Shown: positions 9,701 to 19,853 of the stretch, one piece after another
Numbering within the stretch: position 1 is the stretch's first letter
How the letters are laid out: the number at the start of each line of letters is the position of its first letter
Assembly (NCBI GenBank): GCA_035610835.1
Contig: CM069455.1
Coordinates: 42,834,928-42,898,927, forward strand
Reading direction: 5' to 3'
DNA: 64,000 bases
From: Ophiura sarsii
Lineage: Eukaryota > Echinodermata > Ophiuroidea > Amphilepidida > Ophiuridae
Program-made: the position numbers and the translations under genes
Notes under the pieces: generated by a model
Databases searched by the model: none
Told to the model about the DNA's origin: nothing
What the model saw: the letters and a program-made list of their open reading frames with translations, nothing else

Positions 9701-12700
9701 TAACCCAGTGCATAATTTTGTTCTGCATATTTAGACACCTCGATTGTTGAGATCCGATGTTGCGGAGTGGAGGTATTGTCATTTCAATGGACGTAGGTGC
9801 AGTTTCAAAAGTGACAATCGTCCCTACAGAGGCAGGTTTGCATTACTGTTTTGAATAATCAGGTTTATGCTTTACACACGCTGTTGTGGACAATGATAGT
9901 GGACACACGAAGTAGTAAAGATAAAGTCATGGCAAAGTTAAAGTTGAATGAAAACAATAAAACTGTGTTGTGAAAGGAACACATTATCTTCATTTTCTGA
10001 GTGTATGTTGCATTTTTGTACACGTGTGTAAAGCATAAACCTGATCATTCAAAACAATAAATGCAAACCTGCATCTATTGTCTATAATAGGGATGATTGT
10101 CACTTTTGAAACTGGACCTACGACCATCGAAACGACAATAACTTTACTCCGCAACATCGTATTTTAACAACCGAGGCGTCAAAATTCGCAGAACAAAAGT
10201 ATGCACTCTGTTATTTGCTTCGATTAATCCATACCCTTTTGGACCGTTAATCATTGGATCATTTTTAAGTGTCTCGATACTTTTTGTGAGGAGTTTAGTT
10301 TTCGACAATTTTTTTTACAGACTCCCAAAAAAGATCGTAAAACTTGCACAATTTTCCCCGTCAGCAGCTGAAATCTTGATAAGTGGGGTGGGGGTAGTTG
10401 GGGGGGTAGCGATGAGGTTGTTCACATAACCGGAAGAAAAAATCATATGGTCAAAATCGCAAATCTACCGACAGAGGGTCGTGTTTACCGACGGGGTTAT
10501 TCCAGGGGGTTGTGGGGGGTAGTTAGGGGGGTAGCGATGAGGTTGTTCACATAACCGGAAGAAAAAATAATATGGTCAAAATCGCAAATCTACCGACAGA
10601 GGGTCGTGTTTACCGACGGGGTTATTCCAGGGGGGGGGGGCACTGGCCCCCCTGGACCTCCCCCCTCTGGGTACGCCACTGTACATTTTGAATCTTACCT
10701 TGTTCATTATCTATGGGATACTTCCATATCTTGCCTTCCTTCGACCATTCCAGCATCTCATCAAAAGCATGCCTGTGCTGGCCTTTAACAACTTCTCTCA
10801 GTTCATTTTCCTGTTGTATTTCCCATATAGTCTTTGTCGCAGGCTTAACAATCTTGGCCACTTCTGTATCAATGGTAAAATAAAAGAATATAAGGCCAAA
10901 CAAAGAAGAAGGTTTGTCTCAGAAACATTTTGCAAAAAAGGTAAGTGCTGTGCCATTTTTGTTGTTTTTTAATTTAGAAAAAAAGCTATGAGGTATGCAA
11001 TTTTGTTGTTGTTGCTAATCAAGCTTACAGCGAACTTTTTTTAATATATATATATTTAAATAAAACAAATCCTAACCCCCCCCCCAAAAAAAACACTATT
11101 TGTTAGGCCTCAGCGTGTAGACCTATGCGCCGTAGCTCATTTCACATACCAATGCGGGTGGGCTTCCGAGACAAACATTCTTCTTTGTTTGGCCTAACAG
11201 GGATTCAAAACCTCATGAATATACGGGATATGTGCGTCCCCATCCAATGCCGCCATTTACTGCTACACACAATAAGCACAAGTCACTATTACGAAGAACC
11301 AAATACTGCCACGTCAACATAAGTCACGCCGCGTAATGCGTATCAAGTTCGATCGACAAAACAAACTGGCGTAATGCAACAAACGCAGTAGTAACACTAT
11401 ACATGAGTGGTTTGTTTGCACAATTATTTTACAAGACTAATCGATTTGTATAGGGTGGAGCATAGTTAAAATGCTGTAAAGTGTAACTTTTTAAATGAAT
11501 AATTAATCAATAGTTCAAGTCACGTCCATGGAATTTCTGATTTTTTTTCATTTTGTTATATTTGTTGTTCAAAAATATTTGGACAGAAATTGATTTTTTT
11601 ATTGAAAATTGCTCAAAATTCACCAACATTTCCCGAAATGTTTGAACCAAACCCACCCCTAAAAAAAGATGAGAGGTCCGTCTGCCCGTAGAGCAGGTTG
11701 TTTTTTCTGTGGCCTAAGGGGTGGAAGACATGAAAGAGGACTAAAGGTCACCTGTGTTATTGAGGACACATGGAGTGCATACCAGGGATGTATTCAGTGG
11801 GTGATTCATCCATTTCCTGAACTTTTTACGCTTGCGAGCGGCATCAAACATTTATGGGGGGCTCGTACAGAGAATAGGCTACAGGGTATCACCTCCCTAA
11901 AGAAAATTAGTGTGCTGATTTTTATGCTGAAACATCATCATCCAATTCTGGAAATGCAAAAAACTTCTATCTTTAATCCGGATTTTTATTTTTTATGGCT
12001 TCATTTTCGGAAATTTGTGGAAGTTTTTCATTCCTGGTGCATACCTTGCTTCTCTTCTCCTGGCAGGCTAAAAATATCCAGTCTCTTGTTTGATCTAGAC
12101 AGGAAACCTTCCATCCTATAAGAAAATTGAAACGAGACAATCAAATATATGGCGTCTGATGGTCAGGGGGTGTTTGCCAAGAGAATCTACCGATTCTACA
12201 GAGGCTTATTATAATACAGAGTGGTAAATAAAAAAGGTTACACTTTTTAAGAAGCATATTTCTCAAAATTGACGAGACATATAATAATTGTTTTAATATT
12301 ATCTTAAACGCTAGTATCTTAGTGATTTATGGTGAAAACGGTGTTGAAAATGAAGCATAAATAAAGAAATGGCGACGGTTTAAAGAATAATGGTCAAAAA
12401 ACAGTTTGTCCACGTGTTACGCAATTCTGTGGGATATTGTCAACTCAATAGTACTGCGTTCACAATTTCCTGCAATAGCATGTGGCCCTAATTATACCTG
12501 TAAACAAAGGGGAGGTACTCAGCCATGAAGCAAGTGATTGTTACAAAAGTGGTGTCATTTTAGAGAGGAGGAAATTAGCTAATCCACTGATGTATAAAGG
12601 ATACAAACAGGTCTCAAATAAATGAGAAATAGGTGGCTCAAAAAACTTTCTAAACTTTTTTGAGGAGTTTATATGGAAACATCCATGAGTGCCATAGACG

Positions 12701-15700
12701 TTTTGACAAGTTTTCTTTAAATTGATGCTATTTCTTAATTTTAGCTTTAATTTCAACGCCGTTTTCACCATATACCAACAAGATATTTTAGTTTAGAAAT
12801 ATCTTAAAATAGTTTAGACATGTTTCCCCAATTTTGATAAATTTGCCTCTAACTAAAAAAGTGTAAACTTTTTTGGACCACTCTGTACAATCAATTATTT
12901 TGACATATTTATTTCCAGGTTGGATAATTTCCTCACCTTTCGCAACGCAAACTGATAGTAAAATATTTACCGGAACCTTTTTCGCTGCTGTGTATTGACC
13001 AAAGTAAATTTATAATGTGTAAAGCTCTGTTCACACATTATTTATCGTGCGGTGCGGTGCGGTGCGTCATCGCAATGGAGTTTAAGCGTATTCAACTGCT
13101 ATTGTGGCAGGTTGCAACACATTATATACGTTGAAACTGACGTTTTTCTATTCTGCCATACTGGGCTGGCTGCCATTGCATGCAGGTTAGTTGACCAGCA
13201 TTGTCCTGCTATGAATTGCTGTACACTGCGGGAAGTAAAGCTGATCACCGCATTGCAGGGCAAATATCACAAAGTGCAAACTAATGGTGTAAATTTCCGC
13301 TTCATGATCTATCCGTTTAAACTATTAAACAAATGTTATCGTAATAATTTTGACATTTATATTTGGTACAACAAGGCGACATCCCTTGCAATACATAGTC
13401 CGCACACAGAGGCCATGGCTTACAATTTTCTTAAGACTTTGCCTCCTTACCTCAAAAATGTTTCAATTTTCAAAGAATTCTTTGCAGCTAATAGCTCGGT
13501 GTCATTACTCACTGCCAAAAGAGGCCTTAAAATAGTGTGTCCTTTGACAATTGCATTTCTACGCCCGATAGTTGATGGTGCCCAATAAGTTTACATTGCT
13601 CGTTTAGTTCCACTTAGGCGAGGAAAAAAACACTGTTTTATGGGCCCGACCCGACACACGTTTTGCTTTTTTTTTTAAAGATTTTGTTTCTTCTCAAATC
13701 ATGTAAAATCAGCTGTTTTTTGCCGAAAATCTGTCGAAACATTTATTTTACAATTTTTCAAAAAAACACCTGAATTTTGCAGATTCTGGTGACATTTTTT
13801 CAGGTTAAACAAATTTAAAAAACCTTCCCGTAAAACAGGGGTTATTTGTGTCATCGCCTTACTGTGATTTCTGTTGCCTTCTGTCCGGCATTGATTCTTG
13901 TCCCCACATCATCCCTCTGCCTTCTTCTGGTTGAGTCCTTTGAAAAGCCTCGGATCTCGTCGACCGCCACTCAGGTTTTGTTTGTTGACCCCAGTCGGTT
14001 TCTTTTTTGCTGCCTTCTTTGTCCTCCACTTTCATTCCTGTCAGTAATGAGCTGCAGATAGAAGAACTGCTGGTCAGTATCACTCAATTTTTGCAAAATG
14101 CCCTAATTCTCTGGTCTCCAATTTGTCTCGGTTCCCATCGACATACAGGGTGTCTCAGAAAAAATTACAACGCACTTTTAGAGGATTGTAACTTTCTGAA
14201 TAAGTGTCAGAATAGAACAACTCAAACTACAAAATAAAGGCAAACTAGTTTGCTATACTTTAAAGAAAACAGGATGTGATTCGGTTCAGTAATTCCAGAG
14301 AAATGAGCAATTACGTAACATTAGTCTGGGAACACTTCCATCCAAGTTTGCTCATATTGAGTGATTCAGACAGCACATATGAAATCAATACTTCTCTACA
14401 CAATGACATGGATTAACGTGTTTTTATGGTTCTAGATTTTATTTTACACCAAATAATATGCCAGATGAGACCAGAATGTAACACAAAATATAAGATAAAA
14501 GTTGTCTAGATTATTTTCATCACATTTTATACTTACGAACAGTAACATTTAAAATGTGTAGGATAAGTTCAATCTTTTAATAACAATTGGAAACAAAATT
14601 ATAGTAATTTTAGAATATATGAACATTGTCGTTATTAAACCAAGTTCAAGATCTAATAACATCGCGCATACAACTTATCAAGCTTCTAGTCTTCACATTT
14701 GCAACTTGAAGGCTGAAATCATGTATATTATAAAATTATCGCCAATTTTGCGCATGATGGTCAAATTATTAGTATCGCAATTGAAAACCAAATAAATGTT
14801 GTATTGACATTAAAAGAGTATGGTCATATCTCTCTCCTTACAATGGGTTGTATTGTTATTGTTTTTGGTTTTCTGGGTGTTATGAGTCTTATGATATCGA
14901 TTATTCAGTATTCTTAGAACACAAATTGAACTTTTTTATCATAGTATTAAACAGTGCTTTAGTGCATTAATGAGAGAGTAACCAGCCGCGCAAGTGAAAA
15001 TCTGTCAAAATATGCAAACTTGGATGGAAGTGTTCCGTGACTACTCTTACGTAATCACAGATATCTCCATAATTACTTAACAAAATTAGACGCTGTTTTC
15101 TTCCAATTGTAGAAAACTAATTTAGCCTCATTTTACCGTTTGAATTGTAAAATTCAGATACTTCATTAGGAAGTTATGATCGCCTAATGGTACGTTGTAA
15201 TTTTTTTGAGACACCCTGTATATGCACACAATCATTGTTAGGTTCTAGTTTACATCGATTTCATCAACGATGAATAAATCAGTGTTCCTTTTTCTTATTT
15301 CTTAATCAAATGCATTGTGGGAAGACCATACAATCTTCTTTGATTCTCAACATTATTCTTGGAATATTAACTGTGATAGTTATCGTGATAATTATTTCTA
15401 GAGATATATGGCGACAAAGAAATAATTGCGACACCTTGTCATTCATTACTTGATAATGATTCCATCATTCACAAACGTTTAATGCCTACACTTACCTAAT
15501 GGCGGACGTATCGCCACGTTCTCCAGCCGCCTTGGCTTCATCATACCGTCTCAACTGCTTGACAAGATCTGATTCTGTCTTCTCCGTGTCCGGGAAAGAT
15601 TCTGACACCTTCTTGGTGGCTTGTTCCATGGCTGTCTTCAGTGCCTCGGCCGTTTTGAACTCCTTCACTTCGCTGTACGGGGAATGTGTGAAGAAATAGA

Positions 15701-18168
15701 CACGTAAATTGTTAACCCTAAACTCTTGTCGTGATGAAAAAGAGATAGAAATAGGTCAAATAAGGGGAAAGACCTGTTCTGCGGTCTTTGGAAACAGATG
15801 GGTCTTCTGTTCTATCTCCATAGAAGTCCCTTTCCTACATAATCAAGGTACAGAGTCGGCTTCGGAAATCTCCGCATAGCCCTTTTGATCACACCACGCC
15901 ATGAAATCATCCGAATTATTTCATTTTATGCAAAGCCTACTTACTATCAGCACATATAGTTTGATTTAGTTCCAAATTGTCAGTTTTTGGCGTGAAATAT
16001 TCACCGTCAGTTTTTGGCGTGAAATATTCACCGTCACTTTTTGCCGTGAAATATTCACTGTCAGTTTTTGGCGTGAAATATTCACTGTCAGTTTTTGGCG
16101 TGAAATATTCACTGTCAGTTTTTATCTCTCCACGCACAACAGTAATCCAAGCATACTTGCGCGATTATGCCCAAACGTACACAGTTTGGGTTGCATGCAT
16201 ACATGTGTCATACACATGATGCAAAGTGCGCTCAAGTTGAGACTTTCATGCCTTCCTAAGTCCTTCTGTATTCATTCACTGCTGAAGGAGGCTTCGCCAA
16301 TTTGGAACTGATCAAACTATGGTTTGTGACATTTCCTAACAGATGCCTAATATCACTTACACTTTTGGCCACAAGATGAAGTATCTTGCCCTTTTATTAC
16401 AAACATGTAGTGGGACCAAGGTCTTAGCCAGAGACCCGTCCACCCGTCATCTGGACGGGAGATTACTCCCAGGACGGGCAGATTTAAGGAATTTAACAGA
16501 TGTGATATTCTAAAAATAGTTGTTGTAAGAGTTTAGTGAACTTGAAACTAATTCTGACTGACAAATCAAGGCTAAAACAGCACACATTTGAACCTTGTGA
16601 CCCATAGAGGTGGCAAACAGGTTGATTAATATTTTAGGGTCAAGTTCTGAACAGGCTATTCTGATAAATTGGACGGGCAGTTGCTGAACTCTGGCTAAAA
16701 CCCTGAGTGGGACTAGAACTTTTAGTGTCATATGATGCTATTGCCATCTTATTTTTGCTTAAGGTATCTTTGCGCAACTGTGTATGCAACATACATCCTA
16801 GACTGGATACAAATCTTGCTTAAAGGTGGATGTTCCGATCACTTTTAGCTGTTTTTGCACATCAATTTATTTTGATATCAGAAGAAACCCCATATTTTTC
16901 TCATTATTTCTGTAAATTTATTGGTGTGAGATATGTTCCATTTAGTTGTTAAAGGCCAAAATGCAGGGAATTACTGCCAAAGGTGGATAACTACCCGGCA
17001 AGTTTGTGTACTATTCAATGGGCAAATTTCATGTCACCTTGTGCTTCTAAAATAAGAACCATTGGAGGTATGCAACTCAAACTTTGGAATTGAATGCGAC
17101 TATTTTAAGGATGACCATTTATAGAATAGAAAACATCTAGTTGAAAATCGGACCAGCAATCGGAATACCTACCTTTAAATAGTGTTGTTACGCATTATTC
17201 CATCATGGACTTGATTAAAGTCTAGCGTCAGGGTTGTAGCTAGACCAGATTGAGTGCTGGACAATTTTACTGATGGCGAACGAAGTAGGTGTAGCGAACA
17301 AAGTGCAGTGGATCATGGAATAGTGTCTAGAGGCCTTCTTAATGTTTTTAAGGGGTTATAAATGCACTTTGAGGGTTCCTGCCACATAATTTAATGTTTT
17401 AATGATTTTTTTACCACAAATTGTAAAAAAAGATTTGTGCTGGATTTTTTACCCTTATTTTTTTAGAGTGCCGGGCGCTGGGCACAACTTCTGGACGGGC
17501 CCTGTCCGGCGTAGCTACAACCCTGTCTAGCGACATTTCCATGAATGCATTTTGAAATCAACAGTCTCCCTGCCATCTTTTCACTTACCCATTTACTTCA
17601 ACTTTCTTTTTCCTCATCACTGGAATCTGTCCGACCTTGTTCTCCCCCGATAACTTGCGATCACTGACCGCTCTCATCCCAGCGAGGGCACCAAACAGCG
17701 AATTTGGCTCGGCGGTACCGGCTGATGACGACGATGATGATGCATCAGGGCTGGTTGTCTTGTCCACATCTGGTTTAGAATTGCCATCGTGTTCTTTTGA
17801 TTTTGTGTCTCTTAAACAAACTGATGTATGGACGGTCCTTCCAATGGTGCAATTATGAATTCTGTACAAGAATCAAGAACGTAGGTAACAGAAAGCGTAA
17901 AGTGTTAATAAGTGTCAGAGACTAGTGTCTGTCATAGAGTGTACGGTAAAATGTAGCGTACCGTACATTTTGAATGACGTGCTTTATTCCGTCAGAGACT
18001 TCATGAATTTTAGAAATAACTAGACTGAGACTCTCATAACGCCCTCACACGTCGCTATCTTGGCAGGCTATATATGAGTACATCAGCGTAACAGCCTACG
18101 TAACTATTAGGAGACTGGGGGCCGAAAAACTACGAAACAATTCTGAGCAGCAGCAGCAGAGTTTTCAT
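6526..18168 (-). CDS. MRPS31: Mitochondrial ribosomal protein S31, seven exons
   Basis: The product is a metazoan-specific protein of the small subunit of the mitochondrial ribosome (mS31). Coding exons in transcript order are 18168-18134, 17861-17589, 15672-15496, 14051-13863, 12115-12045, 10863-10699 and 6782-6526. Every join uses GT/AG and keeps the frame. The total is 1167 bases, about 388 residues, close to the human protein's ~395. Recognition rests on the C-terminal domain: FDEMLEWSKEGK, FPKTGPIREFMELV, GLSKNPYFTVKQK and EHIDWFRQYF all resemble the vertebrate sequence closely. Middle segments resemble it more loosely, including LLTGMKV and NKRLDIFSL. The N-terminal part is basic and rich in Ser/Thr, as expected of a targeting region, followed by a low-complexity serine stretch. 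Introns hold most of the local repeats. The family and exons 2-7 are well supported; exon 1 is tentative. No polyadenylation signal was found close to the stop. Confidence 0.9.
7524..8510. repeat. Tandem array, ~168-bp unit, about 6 copies, in MRPS31 intron 6
   Basis: The unit contains ATGACCTTTGACCTTGG, GTGACCTTTGACCTCATT, AACATATGAAGGTTTCCATG, then ATTGGTCATTGTATGG and AATTTTACATATGCAGCC. Spacing between copies is about 150-185 bp. Each unit carries two TGACCTTTGACCT motifs; at least 11 exact copies were counted by eye. A short internal array of AATGAACAAGAGACAAAAAA (three copies) lies at about 7628-7692. Confidence 0.9.
8511..9619. other. Intronic stretch: CA-rich microsatellite and a small duplication
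   Basis: A short (CA)n/(CAGA)n tract lies at about 8552-8590. A ~60-base direct duplication containing ACTGGCGACTAGA and TTTAGG(G/A)GCCAAT lies at about 9124-9225. GCATCGCAAA-type sequence with inverse copies lies at about 8960-9062. No host exon is seen. Confidence 0.55.
9620..10294. mobile_element. 675-bp foldback element with ACTCCTCACAAAAAGT ends
   Basis: The left arm runs from ACTCCTCACAAAAAGTATCG. The right arm ends in its inverse (CGATACTTTTTGTGAGGAGT). The match continues through ATGGATTAATCGAAGC, CGATGTTGCGGAGT and AGGTTTATGCTTTACACACG, so most of the element is stem, with the centre near 9960. The interior has no open frame. This is a non-autonomous foldback or MITE inside MRPS31 intron 6. 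Confidence 0.85.
10391..10640. repeat. Tandem duplication, 125-bp unit, 2 copies
   Basis: GTAGCGATGAGGTTGTTCAC recurs exactly 125 bases apart, and each copy ends in CGACGGGGTTATTCCAGGGG. The second copy runs into a G run followed by CCCCCCTGG, probably the end of a mobile element. Confidence 0.85.
10699..10863 (-). CDS. MRPS31: MRPS31 exon 6
   Basis: The acceptor is TTGATACAG|AA and the donor CAAG|GTAAGA. It encodes VAKIVKPATKTIWEIQQ through HAFDEMLEWSKEGKIWKYP, a well-conserved part of the C-terminal domain. Confidence 0.93.
10870..12044. other. MRPS31 intron 5, nothing recognised
   Basis: A TA/T-rich tract and a short C run lie near 11040-11095. The open frame on the plus strand at 11669-12121 overlaps exon 5 in antisense and is not a gene. 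Confidence 0.5.
12045..12115 (-). CDS. MRPS31: MRPS31 exon 5 (71 nt)
   Basis: The exon is very short and easy to miss. The acceptor is TTCTTATAG|G and the donor CAAG|GTATGC. It encodes MEGFLSRSNKRLDIFSL and GEEKQ, matching the family's GKRLNIFDM region. It supplies exactly the phase needed between exon 4 (phase 2) and exon 6 (phase 1), which is strong support. Confidence 0.82.
12215..12887. mobile_element. Mariner-like non-autonomous element, 673 bp
   Basis: The ends are TACAGAGTGGT...GGTTACACTTTTT and, in inverse, AAGTGTAAACTTTTTTGGAC / CACTCTGTA. The inner sequence GGTGAAAACGGTGTTGAAA has an inverse partner near 12750. TA at both borders fits a Tc1/mariner-type target. No transposase frame is seen. 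Confidence 0.75.
12888..13862. other. Part of MRPS31 intron 4 with an unrecognised 178-codon frame
   Basis: An open frame at 13052-13588 (+) is longer than its neighbours but matches nothing I recognise, and its start lies in a GCGGTGCGGTGCGGTGCG tract. It could be a relic of a mobile-element protein. Poly-T and CCCGACCCGAC sequence follow at 13640-13680. Confidence 0.3.
13863..14051 (-). CDS. MRPS31: MRPS31 exon 4
   Basis: The acceptor is TTCTTCTATCTGCAG|C (good pyrimidine tract) and the donor CACA|GTAAGG. It begins SSLLTGMKV, corresponding to the family's IISDMKV motif, then a highly charged low-complexity stretch. Confidence 0.82.
14144..15220. mobile_element. Mariner-like non-autonomous element, 1077 bp
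   Basis: The left end TACAGGGTGTCTCAGAAAAA is mirrored at the right by TTTTTTTGAGACACCCTGTA, with TA at each border. Sub-terminal sequence GGAACACTTCCATCCAAGTT pairs with an inverse copy near 15010-15040. CAGGGTGTCNCA-type ends are typical of Tc1/mariner elements in invertebrates. No transposase remains. It sits in MRPS31 intron 3. Confidence 0.8.
15496..15672 (-). CDS. MRPS31: MRPS31 exon 3
   Basis: The acceptor is CCGTACAG|C and the donor TTAG|GTAAGT. It encodes a helical segment, with SESFPDTEKTESDLVKQLRR resembling the vertebrate region around ADSLPFDKQTTKSELLSQL. The phase joins exactly to exons 2 and 4. Confidence 0.88.
15979..16127. repeat. Minisatellite, 27-bp unit, 5 copies
   Basis: GTCAGTTTTTGGCGTGAAAT + ATTCACC is repeated five times with single-base changes. 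The 27-bp period is a multiple of three, so both strands stay open. The minus-strand reading is a nine-residue repeat such as TDSEYFTPK. It lies in MRPS31 intron 2 and no splice sites join it to the gene. Confidence 0.9.
16417..16705. mobile_element. hAT-like MITE, 289 bp, with exact 8-bp target duplication
   Basis: The ends are CAAGGTCTTAGCCAGAG on the left and the inverse of CAGGGTTTTAGCCAGAG on the right, with GGACGGG motifs just inside. AGTGGGAC lies immediately outside both ends (16409-16416 and 16706-16713). Eight-base duplications and CA(G)GG termini are hallmarks of the hAT superfamily. It belongs to the same group as 17229-17525. Confidence 0.88.
16821..17177. mobile_element. TTAA-type MITE, family copy 2 (reversed)
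   Basis: The ends are TTAAAGGTGGATGTTCCGAT and ATCGGAATACCTACCTTTAA. The interior, read in inverse, contains GATGTTTTCTATTCTAT and CATTGGAGGTATGCAACTC-like sequence shared with the copies at 4048 and 58688. It has more differences than the other two. Confidence 0.75.
17229..17525. mobile_element. hAT-like MITE, 297 bp, with 8-bp target duplication
   Basis: CAGGGTTGTAGCTAGACCAG at the left faces GGCGTAGCTACAACCCTG at the right. The flanks are TCTAGCGT (17221-17228) and TCTAGCGA (17526-17533), identical at seven of eight bases. It lies only 64 bases from MRPS31 exon 2. Confidence 0.88.
17589..17861 (-). CDS. MRPS31: MRPS31 exon 2
   Basis: The acceptor is TTGTACAG|A and the donor GG|GTAAGT (strong). 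It encodes IHNCTIGRTVHTSVCLRD, then a charged and serine-rich stretch with a run of six serines, then AGMRAVSDRKLSG and the basic RKKKVEVN. Conservation is low here, as in other members of the family. Confidence 0.85.
18134..18168 (-). CDS. MRPS31: MRPS31 candidate exon 1
   Basis: It would encode MKTLLLLLRIV plus two bases of a codon completed in exon 2 (giving serine). The resulting hydrophobic and basic start followed by IHNCTIGRTVHTSV looks like a mitochondrial presequence. The donor is TTTC|GTAGTT, a weak match. An alternative first exon with the same phase lies at 25337-25371 (MADISSCDEYS), but an acidic start is a poor presequence. A transcript would decide. Confidence 0.45.
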
Positions 18169-19137
18169 TCGTTGTGCCGCATTCCATCCAGTCTGAAAGT
18201 ACATTTCTTTCTGATATCTTAACAGTAAAGAATAAATTTCAACGTAGAACATTTATTTATTTAAATATTTAAATCATCAATTTATATCGTGATTGAGACA
18301 CTGATCGACGGTGCAAAATTTAACACAGATTCAATATGTAGTTGTGTTTGAGGATTGAGGTTTGATCTCAAGATGGTGCCTATTTGGTGGGTTGGTTGGT
18401 CGGTCGGTCGGTCATGTGACTCGATCAGTCAGTGGGTAAGAGGTGCGAGTCAAGTTCTGCTGCAAATTCCTGCAGCCAGCTGCTGACTGACAGCCATGTG
18501 TATGACCAAGAGAGAATTTCAGAATAAATACAGCTCAGTGGTTTCAAGAAAATAAAGTGTAGGTGTCGAGTTTATTTTGTCTTTCAATTAATTGTAAATA
18601 AACTAACTGTGATTCATAAAACTATTTGGGTAAATATATGGGCCTTACAGTAAAGGAAAGAGAAGACGGGTAGGTCCCAGCACAGTTATTATAAACAACA
18701 CATACACCAGCTTTCATGACATACATAAAAATGTATTTGTTTATAACTACACTTTGTACATAAAAATGTATTTATTTATAACTATACTTTGTACAAGGGA
18801 AAAAAATACTAAGTAGAAGCTATGTGATGGTGCCTGATATGTTATAAGTCTTTTCTCTTGAAGTTGAAGGCCACTACATTTACAAGACTTAAGTACGGAT
18901 ATTTTGTGTCACTACTACTCTTCAACAATAAATAATGAATTCATAAAAAATAATGAAATATTGTCCAATAATGAATAATGAAATCTGACCATGTCAACTT
19001 TTAAAGATTTTGAACAGGAAACTATGAATCAATTTCCATTGGCTTGGCCTTATATTTAAAGGGGCATTGAAAGATGTATCGATATACTAAATGAGCAAAT
19101 AACGTAAAGATAATCGGTCCCATGTCACAAGGTGGTG
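18169..19137. other. Region upstream of MRPS31 candidate exon 1
   Basis: If exon 1 at 18134-18168 is right, the promoter lies here. No TATA box or CpG-dense core stands out. A (GGTC)n tract lies at about 18388-18412. A 39-base direct duplication with ACATAAAAATGTATTTRTTT lies at about 18720-18796. Confidence 0.4.
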
Positions 19138-19466
19138 TAACACTGCAAATTATGAGTGTTTACTTTTGGACAAACTCAAAGTAAACTCAAAGGTAAACGC
19201 AGTTTACTAAACACTTATGTGAGCCCAACAACAAGCTGTTTTCCACCCAGCCTCTAATCAATTATAACTGTCCCATTAAATCACAGATGGTTGAAACATC
19301 TGTGATTATATTCACTCACTTTGAGCATGCTTTGAGGTCAATTGGGTACAAAATCCAAGAAACATTTAGTTTTGCATTTACTTTTACGTTTACTTTTGTG
19401 TTTAGAATTGCATTTATTTTAAAGTTTACTTTGTCCAAATGTAAACGCTCATAATTTGCAGTGTAA
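19138..19466. mobile_element. MITE, 329 bp, CACTGCAAATTATGAG ends
   Basis: TAACACTGCAAATTATGAGT on the left is mirrored by CTCATAATTTGCAGTGTAA on the right, with further inverse matches on GTTTAC and TTTGGACAAA. TA at the borders suggests a TA target. The interior is AT-rich and non-coding. Confidence 0.75.
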
Positions 19467-19688
19467 TTTGTGTTGTAAACATAGTCAAAATTGACAAAAA
19501 AGGTATTTTGTTATATGTTTAAGGTATTGTCACCCTCTAATAATTCATACCACTATTTTGTTAAAAATCCCTTTCGTTAAGGCAAAATTGGCTAATTAAG
19601 AGTTAATTAAGCCCATTGCTGGCAATGTAAACAAGAATTTTCAAATGCGTTTTTCTCAAATTGGACCTGCTACACTAAAAGAAGCCTA

Positions 19689-19853
19689 GTACAACAAATC
19701 ATACTTAGTGATTATTTGTCATCAGTTGGTATTATTCATCATAGGGTATTTTGCATGTTTCACTATCTGTAGTACAACAAATCATACTTAGTGTTATTTG
19801 TCATCAGTTGGTATTATTCATCATAGGGTATTTTGCATGTTTCACTATCTGTC
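19689..19853. repeat. Tandem duplication, ~83-bp unit, 2 copies
   Basis: AGTACAACAAATCATACTTA followed by GTCATCAGTTGGTATTATTC and TTTTGCATGTTTCACTATCT occurs twice with one or two differences, a recent event. Confidence 0.9.

Noticed and set aside
11669..12121. 150-codon plus-strand frame
   Set aside because: It overlaps MRPS31 exon 5 in antisense and resembles nothing; the minus-strand exon explains the conservation.
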